Origin: Sinomonas albida
GTDB taxonomy: Bacteria > Actinomycetota > Actinomycetes > Actinomycetales > Micrococcaceae
Length of the DNA: 64,000 nucleotides
Direction of reading: 5' to 3'
Assembly: GCF_004919045.1 (NCBI RefSeq)
Contig: NZ_SWDW01000004.1
Span: 210,044-274,043 of the forward strand
The notes under the pieces are model-generated. The model ran no database searches and was not told where the DNA came from. It worked only from the letters and a program-made list of their open reading frames with translations. Made by a program: the position numbers and the translations under genes. Of the stretch, positions 37,722 to 47,160 are shown one piece after another. Within the stretch, counting starts at the first letter, position 1. Every line of letters starts with the position of its first letter.

Positions 37722-38519
37722 ATGAGTGCCTCGCCCACCTGGGATCCTGCCCTCTACGTCCGCTTCGGCGATCACCGGGGCCGGCCGTTCTTCGACCTCA
37801 CGTCCCGCATCGGCGCCGAATCGCCGCGGCACGTCGTGGACCTCGGCTGCGGCCCGGGCACGCTCACGGCGGCGCTCGCCGACCGCTGGCCGGACGCCGC
37901 GGTCGAGGGCGTGGACAGCTCGGCGGACATGATCGCGGCGGCGGAGCGGAAGATGGCGGGCCGGCCGGGCCTGAGTTTCCGGCTCGGCGAGATCGTGAGC
38001 TGGGAGCCCGCGGACGACGTCGACGTGCTGGTTTCGAACGCGGCGCTCCAGTGGGTGCCGGGTCACCAGGCGCTCATGGGACGGTGGCTCGAGCAGCTCG
38101 CGCCGGGCGCGTGGCTCGCCGTCCAGGTGCCCGGCAATTTCGGCGCCCCGTCGCATGCGCTCCTGCGCGAGCTCGCCGAGTCCTCCCAGTGGGAGCGACG
38201 GCTGCGCGGGGTCCTGCGGCACAGCGACGCGGTCGGCGAGCCGGCAGACTACCTCGAGCTCATGCTCTCGGCCGGCTGGGAGGCGGACGTGTGGGAGACC
38301 ACATACCTCCAGCTGCTCACGGGTGAGGATCCGGTGCTCAATTGGGTGCGCGGCGCGGCCTTGCGCCCCGTGCTCGATGCCCTCACGCCGCAGGAGGGGG
38401 CCCAGTTCGAGGAGCAGTACAACCAGCTCCTGCTCGACGCCTACCCGTCGCAGGAGCACGGAACCGTGTTTCCGTTCCGGCGGATCTTCTGCGTGGGCCG
38501 CAAGCCCGAGGCGCTTTAG
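37722..38519 (+). CDS. trans-aconitate 2-methyltransferase-like SAM methyltransferase
   Basis: The 265-residue class I methyltransferase has the SAM motif VVDLGCGPGTLT (38-49), the second acidic loop VEGVDSSADMI, and NAALQWVPGH, which is typical of trans-aconitate methyltransferase (Tam). Tam methylates the aconitase inhibitor trans-aconitate. The assignment to that substrate rests on family resemblance only. The gene appears leaderless, and it converges closely on the MBL gene (six bases between stops). Confidence 0.82.
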   Translation: MSASPTWDPALYVRFGDHRGRPFFDLTSRIGAESPRHVVDLGCGPGTLTAALADRWPDAAVEGVDSSADMIAAAERKMAGRPGLSFRLGEIVSWEPADDVDVLVSNAALQWVPGHQALMGRWLEQLAPGAWLAVQVPGNFGAPSHALLRELAESSQWERRLRGVLRHSDAVGEPADYLELMLSAGWEADVWETTYLQLLTGEDPVLNWVRGAALRPVLDALTPQEGAQFEEQYNQLLLDAYPSQEHGTVFPFRRIFCVGRKPEAL

Positions 38520-38525
38520 CGGGGC

Positions 38526-39176
38526 TCACCAGCCGCGCGCACGCCACTCGTCGAGGTGTGGGCGCTCGGCGCCGAGCGTCGTCGGCGCGCCATGCCCGGG
38601 ATGGACGACCGTATCGTCGGGGTAGACATCGAAGAGGCGCTCCACGACGTCGCCCATGAGGAGCTCGAAGCGGTCCGGATCCTTCTGCGTGTTGCCCACG
38701 CCGCCGGGGAAGAGCGAGTCGCCGGAGAAGATGAGGTGGGGGCCGCCGTCGTCCTTGAGGACGTAGGCGATCGAGCCCGGGGTGTGGCCCCGGAGATGCA
38801 CCGCGGTGAGGTTGAAGCCCTCGAACCTGCCGACATCGCCGTGGTCGAGCACGACGTCGACCGGAACCGGGATGCCGGACACGTCCTGGCGCCCCGCCGC
38901 CGTGCGGGCTCCGGTCGCGGCCACGAGGCCCTCGAGGGCGCGGACGTGGTCCCAGTGCTGGTGGGTCGTCGCCACGAGCGCGAGCTTCGCGGGGGCCGCC
39001 GCGTCGGCCGCGCCCTCGGCAAGGAGGGACTGGATCGCGGGCAGATCGTCCGCGGCGTCGATCAGCACCTGGGCCCCCGACTCCTTGGCCGTGATGACGT
39101 AGACGTTGTTGTCCATGTCGCCCACGGCGACCCGTCGGACCGTGACGTGCGCAAGGTCATGGATGAGGCTCGTCAT
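38526..39176 (-). CDS. MBL-fold metallo-hydrolase (glyoxalase II-like)
   Basis: The 216-residue protein starts with the strand DMDNNVYVIT, has the metal motif THQHWDH (71-77), then HLRGHTPGSIAYVL, FSGDSLFPGG with the bridging Asp, and VVHPGHGAPTTL with the last His. It resembles actinobacterial glyoxalase II-type thioesterases, possibly mycothiol-linked; the substrate is unknown. The ATG at 39176 follows TAGACT by six bases. The divergent GntR gene starts 64 bases away, so the regulator may control it. Confidence 0.85.
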   Translation of the reverse strand: MTSLIHDLAHVTVRRVAVGDMDNNVYVITAKESGAQVLIDAADDLPAIQSLLAEGAADAAAPAKLALVATTHQHWDHVRALEGLVAATGARTAAGRQDVSGIPVPVDVVLDHGDVGRFEGFNLTAVHLRGHTPGSIAYVLKDDGGPHLIFSGDSLFPGGVGNTQKDPDRFELLMGDVVERLFDVYPDDTVVHPGHGAPTTLGAERPHLDEWRARGW

Positions 39177-39182
39177 GGCGCC

Positions 39183-39233
39183 AGTCTAGGCCTGCGGCAC
39201 CCCGTGTGGCTGGGGCTCCCGCGGGGCTACTCT
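39183..39233. promoter_or_regulatory. divergent promoters of MBL hydrolase and GntR genes
   Basis: The minus-strand TAGACT (39183-39188) lies six bases before the MBL ATG. The plus-strand TACTCT (39228-39233) lies seven bases before the GntR ATG at 39241. The 39 bases between the boxes are the likely operator region, but no clear palindrome is seen. Confidence 0.45.
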
Positions 39234-39240
39234 GGTGCCC

Positions 39241-39618
39241 ATGCAGGATGCGGACTTCCCGGGCTCGTGGCGGCCCGACCAGGGGCTGTCGACTCCCTTG
39301 TTCGAGCAGCTCAGGCGCCACATCGCCGACCTCGTCGCGGACGGCACGCTTCGCGCGGGGCGGCGCCTCCCTCCCGTCCGCGCCCTCGCCGCGGAGCTGG
39401 GACTCGCGCCCCACACGATCGCGCGCGCCTACCGGGAACTCGAGGAGGCCAACGTCGTGGCGACCAACGGCCGCGCGGGCACCGCGGTCGCGGCCAGAGA
39501 TGCGCGTGAGCAGGATCTCACGACGGCGGCGGCCACGTTCGCTGCTGCGGCGGCCTCGCGCGGGTGCACCGTCGAGGAGGCCGTCCGGCTTGTCGAGCAG
39601 GCGTTCGCGCGGCTCTGA
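39241..39618 (+). CDS. GntR family regulator (YtrA-like, short)
   Basis: The 125-residue protein holds a GntR winged helix (about 13-85) with LFEQLRRHIADLVADGTLRAG and LPPVRALAAELGLAPHTIARAY when read across. A short helical C-terminus of only about 40 residues follows. That length fits the YtrA subfamily, whose members usually repress adjacent transporter genes. Here no transporter is adjacent, only the divergent MBL hydrolase. The start is ATG 39241; a GTG two codons upstream would abut the -10 box. uvrA follows after 87 bases with its own promoter. Confidence 0.85.
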   Translation: MQDADFPGSWRPDQGLSTPLFEQLRRHIADLVADGTLRAGRRLPPVRALAAELGLAPHTIARAYRELEEANVVATNGRAGTAVAARDAREQDLTTAAATFAAAAASRGCTVEEAVRLVEQAFARL

Positions 39619-39676
39619 CCCTCAGGGATGTGCGCGCCGCAGCCGCGGTTTTCGCTCCGCGCGGACAGTTGGAAGT

Positions 39677-39692
39677 TCGAAGACGTCTTCGA
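39677..39692. promoter_or_regulatory. LexA (SOS) box of uvrA
   Basis: TCGAAG-ACGT-CTTCGA is a perfect 16-bp palindrome matching the actinobacterial SOS pattern TCGAAC-N4-GTTCGA except for the inner base of each arm. It ends one base before the uvrA -10, where LexA would block polymerase. Confidence 0.7.
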
Positions 39693-39693
39693 C

Positions 39694-39705
39694 TAGCATA
39701 GTCCC
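39694..39705 (+). promoter_or_regulatory. uvrA leaderless promoter (-10 box)
   Basis: TAGCAT at 39694-39699 is six bases before the GTG at 39706. Confidence 0.55.
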
Positions 39706-42645
39706 GTGCAGATTCCCCCCTCGCCAATGGACCTGGCGGACCGCCCCGCGCCCGCGCGCGCCCATGACGCCGTGAGCTCACTCCGCGCGGACCTGTCGCG
39801 GCTCGTCGTCAAGGGTGCCCGCGAGCACAACCTGCGCAACGTCGACCTCGACCTTCCGCGCGACGCGATGATCGTCTTCACGGGCCTGTCCGGATCGGGC
39901 AAGTCGTCGCTCGCCTTCGACACGATCTTCGCCGAGGGCCAGCGCCGCTACGTCGAGTCCCTTTCGGCGTACGCGCGGCAGTTCCTCGGCCAGGTGGACA
40001 AGCCGGACGTCGACTTCATCGAGGGACTTTCGCCCGCGGTGTCCATCGACCAGAAGTCCACGAGCAAGAACCCGCGCTCCACGGTCGGAACGATCACCGA
40101 GATCTACGACTACATGCGCCTCCTGTGGGCGCGCGTGGGCCGTCCGCACTGCCCCATCTGCCATGAGCCGGTCACCCGGCAGACCCCGCAGCAGATCGTC
40201 GACCAGCTCCTGGAGCTGGAGGATGGAACGCGCTTCCAGATTCTGGCCCCCGTGGTGCGGGGCCGGAAGGGCGAGTTCGTCGACCTCTTCAAGGAGCTCG
40301 CCGCGAAGGGCTACGCGCGCGCCCGCGTGGACGGCGAACTCGTCCAGCTCTCGGAGGCACCCAAGCTCGGCAAGCAGTTCAAGCACACCATCGAGGTCGT
40401 CGTGGACCGCCTCGTGGTCAAGGAAGGGATCCGCCAGCGCCTCGCCGACTCGGTCGAGACGGCGCTCGGGCTCGCCGAGGGCCGCGTCCTCGCGGACTTC
40501 GTCGACGTTGCGCCGGACGACGACGGCCGCATCCGCGCGTTCTCCGAGCACCTCGCGTGCCCGAACGAGCACCCGCTCGCGATCGACGAGATCGAGCCGC
40601 GCTCGTTCTCCTTCAACAACCCGTTCGGCGCGTGCCCCGCATGCACGGGCATCGGCACGAAGCTCGAGGTCGACGAGGAGCTCGTGGTCCCGGATCCCGA
40701 GCTCAGCCTGGGCGAGGGCGCCATCGCGCCGTGGTCCCTCGGCACCGCGACCACGGAGTACTGGACACGCCTCCTCGAGGGCCTCTCTGACGAGCTCGGC
40801 TTCTCGATGCACACCGCGTGGCACAGCCTCCCGCAGTACGCGCGGGACGCCGTGCTCTACGGCAAGGACCACAAGGTCGTGGTCCAGTACCGCAACCGGT
40901 TCGGCCGGGAGCGGAAGTACAGCACGGGCTTCGAAGGCGCCGTCTCGTACATCCAGCGCAAGCACTCCGAGACGGAGTCGGACTCCGCCCGCGATCGCTA
41001 TGCCGAATACATGCGCGAGGTTCCGTGCCCCGAATGCGGGGGAGCGCGGCTCAACCCCGCTTCGCTCTCCGTGCTCGTGGGCGGCCGGTCGATCGCGGCC
41101 GTGTGCGCGCTGCCCCTGCGCGAGGCGAGCGAGTTCCTCGCAACGCTCGACCTCACGGACCGTGAGCGCCAGATCGCCCACCAGGTGCTCAAGGAGATCG
41201 ACGCGCGCCTCGCGTTCCTCCTCGACGTCGGTCTGGAGTACCTCAACCTCGAGCGCGCGGCGGGCACACTGTCCGGCGGCGAGGCCCAGCGCATCCGCCT
41301 CGCGACCCAGATCGGCTCGGGCCTGGTGGGCGTGCTGTACGTCCTCGACGAGCCGAGCATCGGACTTCACCAGCGCGACAACCGCCGGCTCATCGAGACG
41401 CTCACGCGGCTGCGCGACCTCGGCAACACGCTCATCGTCGTCGAGCACGACGAGGACACGATCCACGAGGCCGACTGGATCGTGGACATCGGCCCGGGCG
41501 CCGGCGAGCACGGCGGCAAGGTCGTGCACTCGGGCTCGCTCGCGGACCTCCTCGAGAACCACGACTCGCTCACGGGCGACTATCTCTCGGGCCGGCGCCG
41601 GATCGAGCTTCCGAAGAAGCGTCGTCCCATCGACCGCAAGCGCCAGCTCAAGGTCGTCGGTGCGCGCGAGCACAACCTGCAGAACGTGGACGTCACGTTC
41701 CCCCTCGGCGTGCTCACTGCGGTCACCGGGGTGAGCGGTTCGGGCAAGTCCACCCTCGTGAACGAGATCCTCTACAAGGTCCTCGCGAACCGCCTCAACG
41801 GCGCGAAGCAGGTCGCAGGGCGCCACACGCGCGTCGACGGGCTCGAGCACCTCGACAAGGTCATCCACGTCGACCAGAGCCCGATCGGCCGCACTCCGCG
41901 GTCCAACCCGGCCACGTACACCGGCGTCTTCGACCACATCCGCAAGCTCTTCGCGGAGACCACCGAGGCGAAGGTCCGCGGCTACCAGCCGGGCCGCTTC
42001 TCGTTCAATGTCAAGGGGGGCCGCTGCGAGGCCTGCTCGGGTGACGGCACGATCAAGATCGAGATGAACTTCCTGCCGGACGTCTACGTCCCGTGCGAGG
42101 TGTGCCAGGGCGCCCGCTACAACCGCGAGACGCTCGAGGTCCACTACAAGGGCAAGACCATCGCGGACGTTCTCGACATGCCGATCGACGAGGCCGCGGA
42201 GTTCTTCGCCGCCTTCGGCCCGATTGCGCGGCACCTGAACACGCTCGTGGACGTGGGGCTCGGCTACGTTCGGCTCGGCCAGCCGGCCACGACGCTGTCC
42301 GGCGGCGAGGCCCAGCGCGTCAAGCTCGCGTCGGAGCTCCAGCGCCGTTCGAACGGCCGCAGCGTCTACGTGCTCGACGAGCCGACCACAGGCCTTCACT
42401 TCGAGGACATCCGCAAGCTCCTGCTGGTCCTGCAGGGGCTCGTGGAGAAGGGCAACTCGGTCATCACGATCGAGCACAACCTCGACGTCATCAAGAGCGC
42501 CGACTGGCTCATCGACCTGGGCCCGGACGGCGGCTCGGGCGGCGGGCAGATCGTGGCGGTTGGCACGCCCGAGGACGTGGCCAAGGTCGAGGCGAGCCAC
42601 ACGGGTCGCTTCCTGGCGGAGATCTTTTCGCGCACGAACCGATGA
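39706..42645 (+). CDS. uvrA: excinuclease ABC subunit A
   Basis: The 979-residue damage sensor has two ABC ATPase modules. Module one has [12 protein letters not shown] near 59-70 and [12 protein letters not shown]. Module two has [12 protein letters not shown] and [12 protein letters not shown]. Zinc-binding cysteines occur in CPAC and in CEACSGDG followed by [10 protein letters not shown]. The first ~30 residues ([18 protein letters not shown]) are an unconserved extension; the family core starts at [17 protein letters not shown]. The GTG start follows the -10 by six bases. A LexA-type box makes SOS induction likely. Confidence 0.96.
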   Translation: MQIPPSPMDLADRPAPARAHDAVSSLRADLSRLVVKGAREHNLRNVDLDLPRDAMIVFTGLSGSGKSSLAFDTIFAEGQRRYVESLSAYARQFLGQVDKPDVDFIEGLSPAVSIDQKSTSKNPRSTVGTITEIYDYMRLLWARVGRPHCPICHEPVTRQTPQQIVDQLLELEDGTRFQILAPVVRGRKGEFVDLFKELAAKGYARARVDGELVQLSEAPKLGKQFKHTIEVVVDRLVVKEGIRQRLADSVETALGLAEGRVLADFVDVAPDDDGRIRAFSEHLACPNEHPLAIDEIEPRSFSFNNPFGACPACTGIGTKLEVDEELVVPDPELSLGEGAIAPWSLGTATTEYWTRLLEGLSDELGFSMHTAWHSLPQYARDAVLYGKDHKVVVQYRNRFGRERKYSTGFEGAVSYIQRKHSETESDSARDRYAEYMREVPCPECGGARLNPASLSVLVGGRSIAAVCALPLREASEFLATLDLTDRERQIAHQVLKEIDARLAFLLDVGLEYLNLERAAGTLSGGEAQRIRLATQIGSGLVGVLYVLDEPSIGLHQRDNRRLIETLTRLRDLGNTLIVVEHDEDTIHEADWIVDIGPGAGEHGGKVVHSGSLADLLENHDSLTGDYLSGRRRIELPKKRRPIDRKRQLKVVGAREHNLQNVDVTFPLGVLTAVTGVSGSGKSTLVNEILYKVLANRLNGAKQVAGRHTRVDGLEHLDKVIHVDQSPIGRTPRSNPATYTGVFDHIRKLFAETTEAKVRGYQPGRFSFNVKGGRCEACSGDGTIKIEMNFLPDVYVPCEVCQGARYNRETLEVHYKGKTIADVLDMPIDEAAEFFAAFGPIARHLNTLVDVGLGYVRLGQPATTLSGGEAQRVKLASELQRRSNGRSVYVLDEPTTGLHFEDIRKLLLVLQGLVEKGNSVITIEHNLDVIKSADWLIDLGPDGGSGGGQIVAVGTPEDVAKVEASHTGRFLAEIFSRTNR

Positions 42646-42730
42646 ATACAGCGGCATGCACGGGGGCCTGGAAAGCGCCGAAAGTATGCCGGGTAAGTCA
42701 TAGGAGTTTCAGGCATTCGTGGCGATATGC

Positions 42731-42742
42731 GAGACTGTCCCG
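42731..42742 (+). promoter_or_regulatory. HAD gene -10-like box
   Basis: GAGACT lies six bases before the GTG at 42743. It departs from TANNNT at the first base, so it is a weaker example of the same arrangement. Confidence 0.3.
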
Positions 42743-43486
42743 GTGACTGTCAGCCCCGCGCTTGTGATCTTCGATCTGGACGGTACCCTCGTCGACCCAG
42801 CGGGGAGCATCACCGGTGGCATCGCCTACGCGCTCGAGTCGCACGGCCTTCCGGTCCCTGACAGCGCGACGCTCGACGCTATGGTGGGGCCTCCTCTGCT
42901 CGAGTCCCTCGGGCGCCTCGCGGAGGTGCCAGCAGACGTGATGCCCGCCGTCGTCCATGCCTACCGCAAGCGCTACATCTCTGAGGGGATGGCAGCGAGC
43001 CGCCCTTATCCGGGCATACCGGAGCTCCTCGATCGGCTCCGCGCGGCGGGGTATCACCTCGCCGTCGCGACGCAGAAGCCCGAGGGCCTCGCGAAGAAGC
43101 TCCTCGGCATCCACGATCTTGATCGTCGCTTCCACAGCATCCACGGCGCCCCCGACGACGAGACGCTGCCCCCGCTCCAAGACGGGAAGGCCAGCATTGT
43201 CGCAGCTGCCCTCGGGGTGAACCACGTGCCCAGCTCGCGCGCGCTCATGATCGGAGACCGTCGCCACGACGCCGCCGGGGCTGCCGCCAACGGGGTGCCG
43301 TGCATCGGGGTCGCCTGGGGATTCGCAGAGCCGGGGGAGCTCGAGGCCCTCGATCTCGCGGCACGGGTGGGCGACACGCACGCGGCGGGCGACGCCGTCG
43401 AACGTCTCCTCCCGCTCGACGGCTCGACGCGGGCCGAGGTGCGCGCCACTGTTCCCGAGACCGCGGAGGCTCCCACGTGCCGTTGA
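42743..43486 (+). CDS. HAD-family hydrolase, phosphoglycolate phosphatase-like
   Basis: The 247-residue protein has motif I IFDLDGTLVD with nucleophile Asp11 and Asp13, an inserted helical cap, AVATQKPEG as motif II, and MIGDRRHDAAGAAANG as motif IV. The layout is of the Gph/PGP type; the actual phosphate ester is unknown. GTG 42743 is favoured over GTG 42719 by the promoter spacing and because homologues begin a few residues before the DxD motif. Its TGA overlaps the next gene. Confidence 0.83.
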   Translation: MTVSPALVIFDLDGTLVDPAGSITGGIAYALESHGLPVPDSATLDAMVGPPLLESLGRLAEVPADVMPAVVHAYRKRYISEGMAASRPYPGIPELLDRLRAAGYHLAVATQKPEGLAKKLLGIHDLDRRFHSIHGAPDDETLPPLQDGKASIVAAALGVNHVPSSRALMIGDRRHDAAGAAANGVPCIGVAWGFAEPGELEALDLAARVGDTHAAGDAVERLLPLDGSTRAEVRATVPETAEAPTCR

Positions 43487-44148
43487 TGTACCAGGCCAGC
43501 CGGACGAGCATCCGGGTGCTCATCGCGTCGCTGTGCCGCCCGACTGTCACGGGGCTCGAAAACGTGCCGACGGACGGCCCGTTTATCGTGGCGTCGAATC
43601 ACCTTTCGTTCCTCGACTCGGTCATCATCCAGGCGCTCATGCCGCGTAAGGTCGGGTTCTTCGCCAAGGCGGAGTACTTCACCGGCAAGGGCGTCAAGGG
43701 CAAGCTCATGAAGTCGTTCTTCGAGGGCGTGGGCTCGATCCCGGTCGAGCGGGGTGAGCAGGCGGCAAGTGTCGCGGCGCTCAAGTCGCTCCTGAACGTC
43801 CTCGAGGAGGGCGGCGGGGTGGGAATCTACCCCGAGGGGACGCGGTCCCGCGACGGCCTCCTCTACCGCGGGCGCACGGGCGTGGGCTGGCTCACGCTCA
43901 CCACCGGCGCTCCGGTGGTTCCCGTGGGCCTCGAGGGCACCGAAAGGCTCCAGCCCGCCGGCAGCAACGCGGTCAGGCCGCAGCACTTCAGCATGCGCGT
44001 GGGCGAGCCGCTGTACTTCGAGAAGTTCGGCCCTGACCACTCGCTCCCGGTCCGCCGCGACGCGACGGACAAGATCATGGATGCGATCGCGGCCCTGAGC
44101 GGTCAGGCGCGCGCGTCGGGCTACAACAAGCCGCCCGCCGAGGCGTAG
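43477..44148 (+). CDS. plsC: 1-acyl-sn-glycerol-3-phosphate acyltransferase
   Basis: The 223-residue membrane-associated enzyme shows the acyltransferase motifs in order: NHLSFLDS (NHX4D), the GSIPVERG block, YPEGTRSRDG (substrate-binding block III) and PVVPVGLEG. It makes phosphatidic acid from lysophosphatidic acid. GTG 43477 is chosen because GGAGG lies seven bases upstream. An ATG at 43486 overlaps the HAD stop (TGATG) and is the alternative. Either way translation is coupled to the HAD gene. Confidence 0.87.
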   Translation: MPLMYQASRTSIRVLIASLCRPTVTGLENVPTDGPFIVASNHLSFLDSVIIQALMPRKVGFFAKAEYFTGKGVKGKLMKSFFEGVGSIPVERGEQAASVAALKSLLNVLEEGGGVGIYPEGTRSRDGLLYRGRTGVGWLTLTTGAPVVPVGLEGTERLQPAGSNAVRPQHFSMRVGEPLYFEKFGPDHSLPVRRDATDKIMDAIAALSGQARASGYNKPPAEA

Positions 44149-44190
44149 CCGCCCCTACGCGCCAGCGCCCGCGCTCCCAGCCCTAGGCGA

Positions 44191-44230
44191 GCTCCCGCGT
44201 CGAGGCTCGCGCTCCCGCGTCGAGGCTCGC
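44191..44230. repeat. exact 20-bp tandem duplication upstream of uvrC
   Basis: GCTCCCGCGTCGAGGCTCGC occurs twice in succession (44191-44210 and 44211-44230), about 40 bp before the uvrC -10 box. Function is unknown. Confidence 0.95.
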
Positions 44231-44269
44231 GCACCAGCCGGCTTTCGGCACCTACCCAGCCGCTCTTAC

Positions 44270-44281
44270 TAGACTGGAGCG
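44270..44281 (+). promoter_or_regulatory. uvrC leaderless promoter (-10 box)
   Basis: TAGACT at 44270-44275 is six bases before the GTG at 44282. Confidence 0.5.
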
Positions 44282-46222
44282 GTGGCAGATCCAGCGAGCT
44301 ACCGGCCGAAGACGGGCGAAATCCCGAACGATCCGGGCGTCTATCGGTTCCGCGACCCGCACGGGCGCGTCATCTACGTGGGCAAGGCGAAGAACCTTCG
44401 CCAACGGCTGACCTCGTACTTCGCGAACCCGGCCACGCTGCTGCCGAAAACCTACGCGATGGTCCACGCCGCCGCGAGCGTCGAGTGGACGGTTGTGGGA
44501 AGCGAGCTCGAGGCACTTCAGCTCGAGTACACGTGGATCAAGGAGTTCGCACCGCGGTACAACCTCGCGTTCCGGGATGACAAGACGTATCCGTACCTCG
44601 CAGTGACGATGGGGGAGAAGATCCCCCGGGTCCAGGTCATGCGAGGCGACCGCCGCAAGGGCACGCGCTACTTCGGGCCGTATACGGCCGGCGCGATCCG
44701 GGAGACGATGGACACGCTCCTCAAGGTGTTCCCGGTCCGCAGCTGCAGCGCCGGCGTGTTCAGGCGCGCCGAGCAGAGCGGCCGGCCGTGCCTCCTCGGC
44801 TACATCGACAAGTGCTCGGCCCCGTGCGTGGGCCGCGTGACTCCGGCGGAGCACTACGCGATCGCCGAGGACTTCTGCGCCTTCATGGGGGGCGAGGCGA
44901 AGCGGTTCATCACGCAGCTCGAAAAGCGCATGGCGGCGGCGTCGGAGGAGCTCGACTTCGAGGCAGCCGCCTCGCTCCGGGACGACATCATCGCGATGCG
45001 CAAGGTCTTCGAGCGGAACGCCGTCGTGCTCTCCGAGGAGACCGATGCGGACGTCTTCGCCGTCGAGGAGGACGACCTCGAGGCCGCCGTCCAGGTGTTC
45101 CACGTGCGGGGCGGCCGCATCCGGGGCCAGCGCGGCTGGGTCGTCGAGAAGGTCGAGGAGGCCACCGGCCCGGCGCTCGTCGAGCACCTGCTCCAGCAGG
45201 TGTATGGCGCGCAGGCCGAGACGGATTCCCGCATTCCACGGGAGGTGCTCGTGCCGGTGCTCCCGGACGACGCCGAGCAGCTCACCGTGTGGCTCTCGGG
45301 CCTGCGCGGGGCGAGGGTCACGCTGCGCGTCCCGCAGCGCGGCGACAAGGCGGCGCTCGCGAAGACCGTCCACGAGAACGCGGTGCAGGCGCTGCGGCTG
45401 CACAAGATCCGGCGCGCCGGCGACATCACGAACCGTTCGCTCGCCCTCCAGGAGCTCCAGGAGGCGCTCGAACTCGCCGAGCCGCCCCTACGCATCGAGA
45501 GCTTCGACATCTCGCACGTCCAGGGGACGAACGTCGTGGCGTCGATGGTCGTGGTCGAGGACGGGCTCGCGAAGAAGTCCGAGTACCGGAAGTTCTCGAT
45601 CACCGGCGACGCGGCCCGTGACGACACGGCCGCGATGCATGACGTGCTCACGCGCCGCTTCCGCAACTACCTCGCCGAGCGGGACCTCCCTGTCGAGGAG
45701 CGGGACCAGACCCGGAAGTTCGCCTACCCGCCCAACCTCGTCGTGGTCGACGGCGGCCCGCCGCAGGTCGCGGCCGCCGTCCAGGCCCTCGCGGAGCTCG
45801 GCATCGGGGAGGACGAGATCCGCGTCGTGGGCCTCGCAAAGCGCCTCGAGGAGGTATGGCTCCCCGAGGGCGATTTCCCGGTGATCCTCCCGCGCGCGTC
45901 TCAGGGCCTCTATCTCCTCCAGCGGATCCGCGACGAGGCGCACCGCTTCGCGATCACGTTCCACCGGCAGAAGCGCGGCAAGGCCATGACGGCCTCGGTC
46001 CTCGACGAGGTGCCCGGGCTCGGCCCCGCCCGCAAGAAGGCCCTCCTGACCCACTTCGGCTCGGTCAAGCGGCTCCGCGCGGCCACAGCGGAGGAGCTCA
46101 CCGAGGTTGCGGGGGTGGGGCCGCAGCTCGCGGCGACGATGTTCTCGACGTTCCACGGCTCCGAGGCCCGCGAGCAGGAGCCCGCCGTCAACTACGCAAC
46201 CGGCGAAATCCTTGACTCTTAG
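44282..46222 (+). CDS. uvrC: excinuclease ABC subunit C
   Basis: The 646-residue nuclease makes both incisions around damage. The N-terminal GIY-YIG domain starts GVYRFRD (19-25) and IYVGKA (31-36). The UVR domain that meets UvrB lies near 210-240 ([20 protein letters not shown] read across). The RNase H-like second nuclease has [14 protein letters not shown], and the tandem helix-hairpin-helix region ends [16 protein letters not shown] and [10 protein letters not shown]. The GTG start is leaderless in spacing. rapZ follows 14 bases after its TAG. Confidence 0.95.
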   Translation: MADPASYRPKTGEIPNDPGVYRFRDPHGRVIYVGKAKNLRQRLTSYFANPATLLPKTYAMVHAAASVEWTVVGSELEALQLEYTWIKEFAPRYNLAFRDDKTYPYLAVTMGEKIPRVQVMRGDRRKGTRYFGPYTAGAIRETMDTLLKVFPVRSCSAGVFRRAEQSGRPCLLGYIDKCSAPCVGRVTPAEHYAIAEDFCAFMGGEAKRFITQLEKRMAAASEELDFEAAASLRDDIIAMRKVFERNAVVLSEETDADVFAVEEDDLEAAVQVFHVRGGRIRGQRGWVVEKVEEATGPALVEHLLQQVYGAQAETDSRIPREVLVPVLPDDAEQLTVWLSGLRGARVTLRVPQRGDKAALAKTVHENAVQALRLHKIRRAGDITNRSLALQELQEALELAEPPLRIESFDISHVQGTNVVASMVVVEDGLAKKSEYRKFSITGDAARDDTAAMHDVLTRRFRNYLAERDLPVEERDQTRKFAYPPNLVVVDGGPPQVAAAVQALAELGIGEDEIRVVGLAKRLEEVWLPEGDFPVILPRASQGLYLLQRIRDEAHRFAITFHRQKRGKAMTASVLDEVPGLGPARKKALLTHFGSVKRLRAATAEELTEVAGVGPQLAATMFSTFHGSEAREQEPAVNYATGEILDS

Positions 46223-46223
46223 C

Positions 46224-46236
46224 TAGGCTGGGGCTC
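46224..46236 (+). promoter_or_regulatory. rapZ leaderless promoter (-10 box)
   Basis: TAGGCT at 46224-46229, one base after the uvrC stop codon, lies seven bases before the rapZ ATG. Confidence 0.5.
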
Positions 46237-47160
46237 ATGACCCAGACCAGCGCGGCGGACCAGCACGAGCCCTCTGGGCTGACGCCCGTCAAGCCGCCAG
46301 AGGGCGAGCTGCTCATCGTCACCGGCATGTCCGGCGCGGGCCGCAGCACGGCGGCGAACGCGCTCGAGGACCACGGCTGGTACGTCGTCGAGAATCTCCC
46401 ACCCCAGCTCCTGGGCACGCTCTCCGAGCTCGTCTCGCACGCCTCGGACCGGATCCCGAAGCTCGCCGTCGTCATGGACGTGCGCAGCAAGGCGCTCTTC
46501 GCGGACATCCGCGAGGCCCTTCACGCGCTCGATTCGCGCGGCGTCGAGTACCGCGTCCTCTTCCTCGACGCGACGGACGAGGTGCTCATCCGCCGCTTCG
46601 AGCAGGGGAGGCGCCCGCATCCGCTCCAGGGCGGGGGCCGCATCCTCGACGGAATCACGGCCGAGCGGCTGCTGCTCACCGAGCTGCGCGAGCAGTCCAC
46701 GCTCGTGCTCGACACCTCGGAATACAACGTTCACGGGCTCGCGACGGCCATCACGGAGCTCTTCTCCGAGAAGGGGCCCGTCACGCTGCGGCTCAACGTC
46801 ATGAGCTTCGGCTTCAAGTACGGCCTCCCGGCCGACGCCAACTATGTGGCGGACGTCCGGTTCCTCCCGAATCCGCACTGGATCCCGCAGCTTCGCCCGC
46901 ATACCGGCCTCGACCCCGACGTGCGCGACTACGTCCTGGTGGCCAGCGGCGCGGAGGAATTCGTCACGCGTTTCGTCCACGCGCTCGAGCCGGTCCTGTC
47001 CGGCTATCGCCGGGAGAACAAACACTACGCGACGATCGCGGTCGGCTGCACCGGCGGCAAGCACCGTTCGGTGGCGATTGCGGAGGAGCTCTCGAAGCGC
47101 CTCGCCCAGCAGCCACGCGTCACGGTCACGACGTCCCACCGGGACCTCGGGCGCGAATAG
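46237..47160 (+). CDS. rapZ: RapZ/YvcJ-type nucleotide-binding protein
   Basis: The 307-residue protein has Walker A GMSGAGRS (30-37), with Arg in the position of the usual Lys as in actinobacterial homologues. DVRSKALF and [21 protein letters not shown] when read across follow. The C-terminal domain has [21 protein letters not shown] and [14 protein letters not shown]. In enterobacteria RapZ guides RNase E to the sRNA GlmZ; in Gram-positives the role is less clear. It is the first gene of the conserved rapZ-yvcK-whiA trio, and its TAG overlaps the next GTG. Confidence 0.93.
   Translation: MTQTSAADQHEPSGLTPVKPPEGELLIVTGMSGAGRSTAANALEDHGWYVVENLPPQLLGTLSELVSHASDRIPKLAVVMDVRSKALFADIREALHALDSRGVEYRVLFLDATDEVLIRRFEQGRRPHPLQGGGRILDGITAERLLLTELREQSTLVLDTSEYNVHGLATAITELFSEKGPVTLRLNVMSFGFKYGLPADANYVADVRFLPNPHWIPQLRPHTGLDPDVRDYVLVASGAEEFVTRFVHALEPVLSGYRRENKHYATIAVGCTGGKHRSVAIAEELSKRLAQQPRVTVTTSHRDLGRE

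Noticed and set aside
35819..38326. Long plus-strand frame opposite the helicase gene
   Set aside because: It is antisense to a full set of helicase motifs, then runs in the wrong frame through the methyltransferase. It is a GC artefact.
39778..42657. Long minus-strand frame opposite uvrA
   Set aside because: It is antisense to UvrA with both ABC signatures, and has no domain features of its own.
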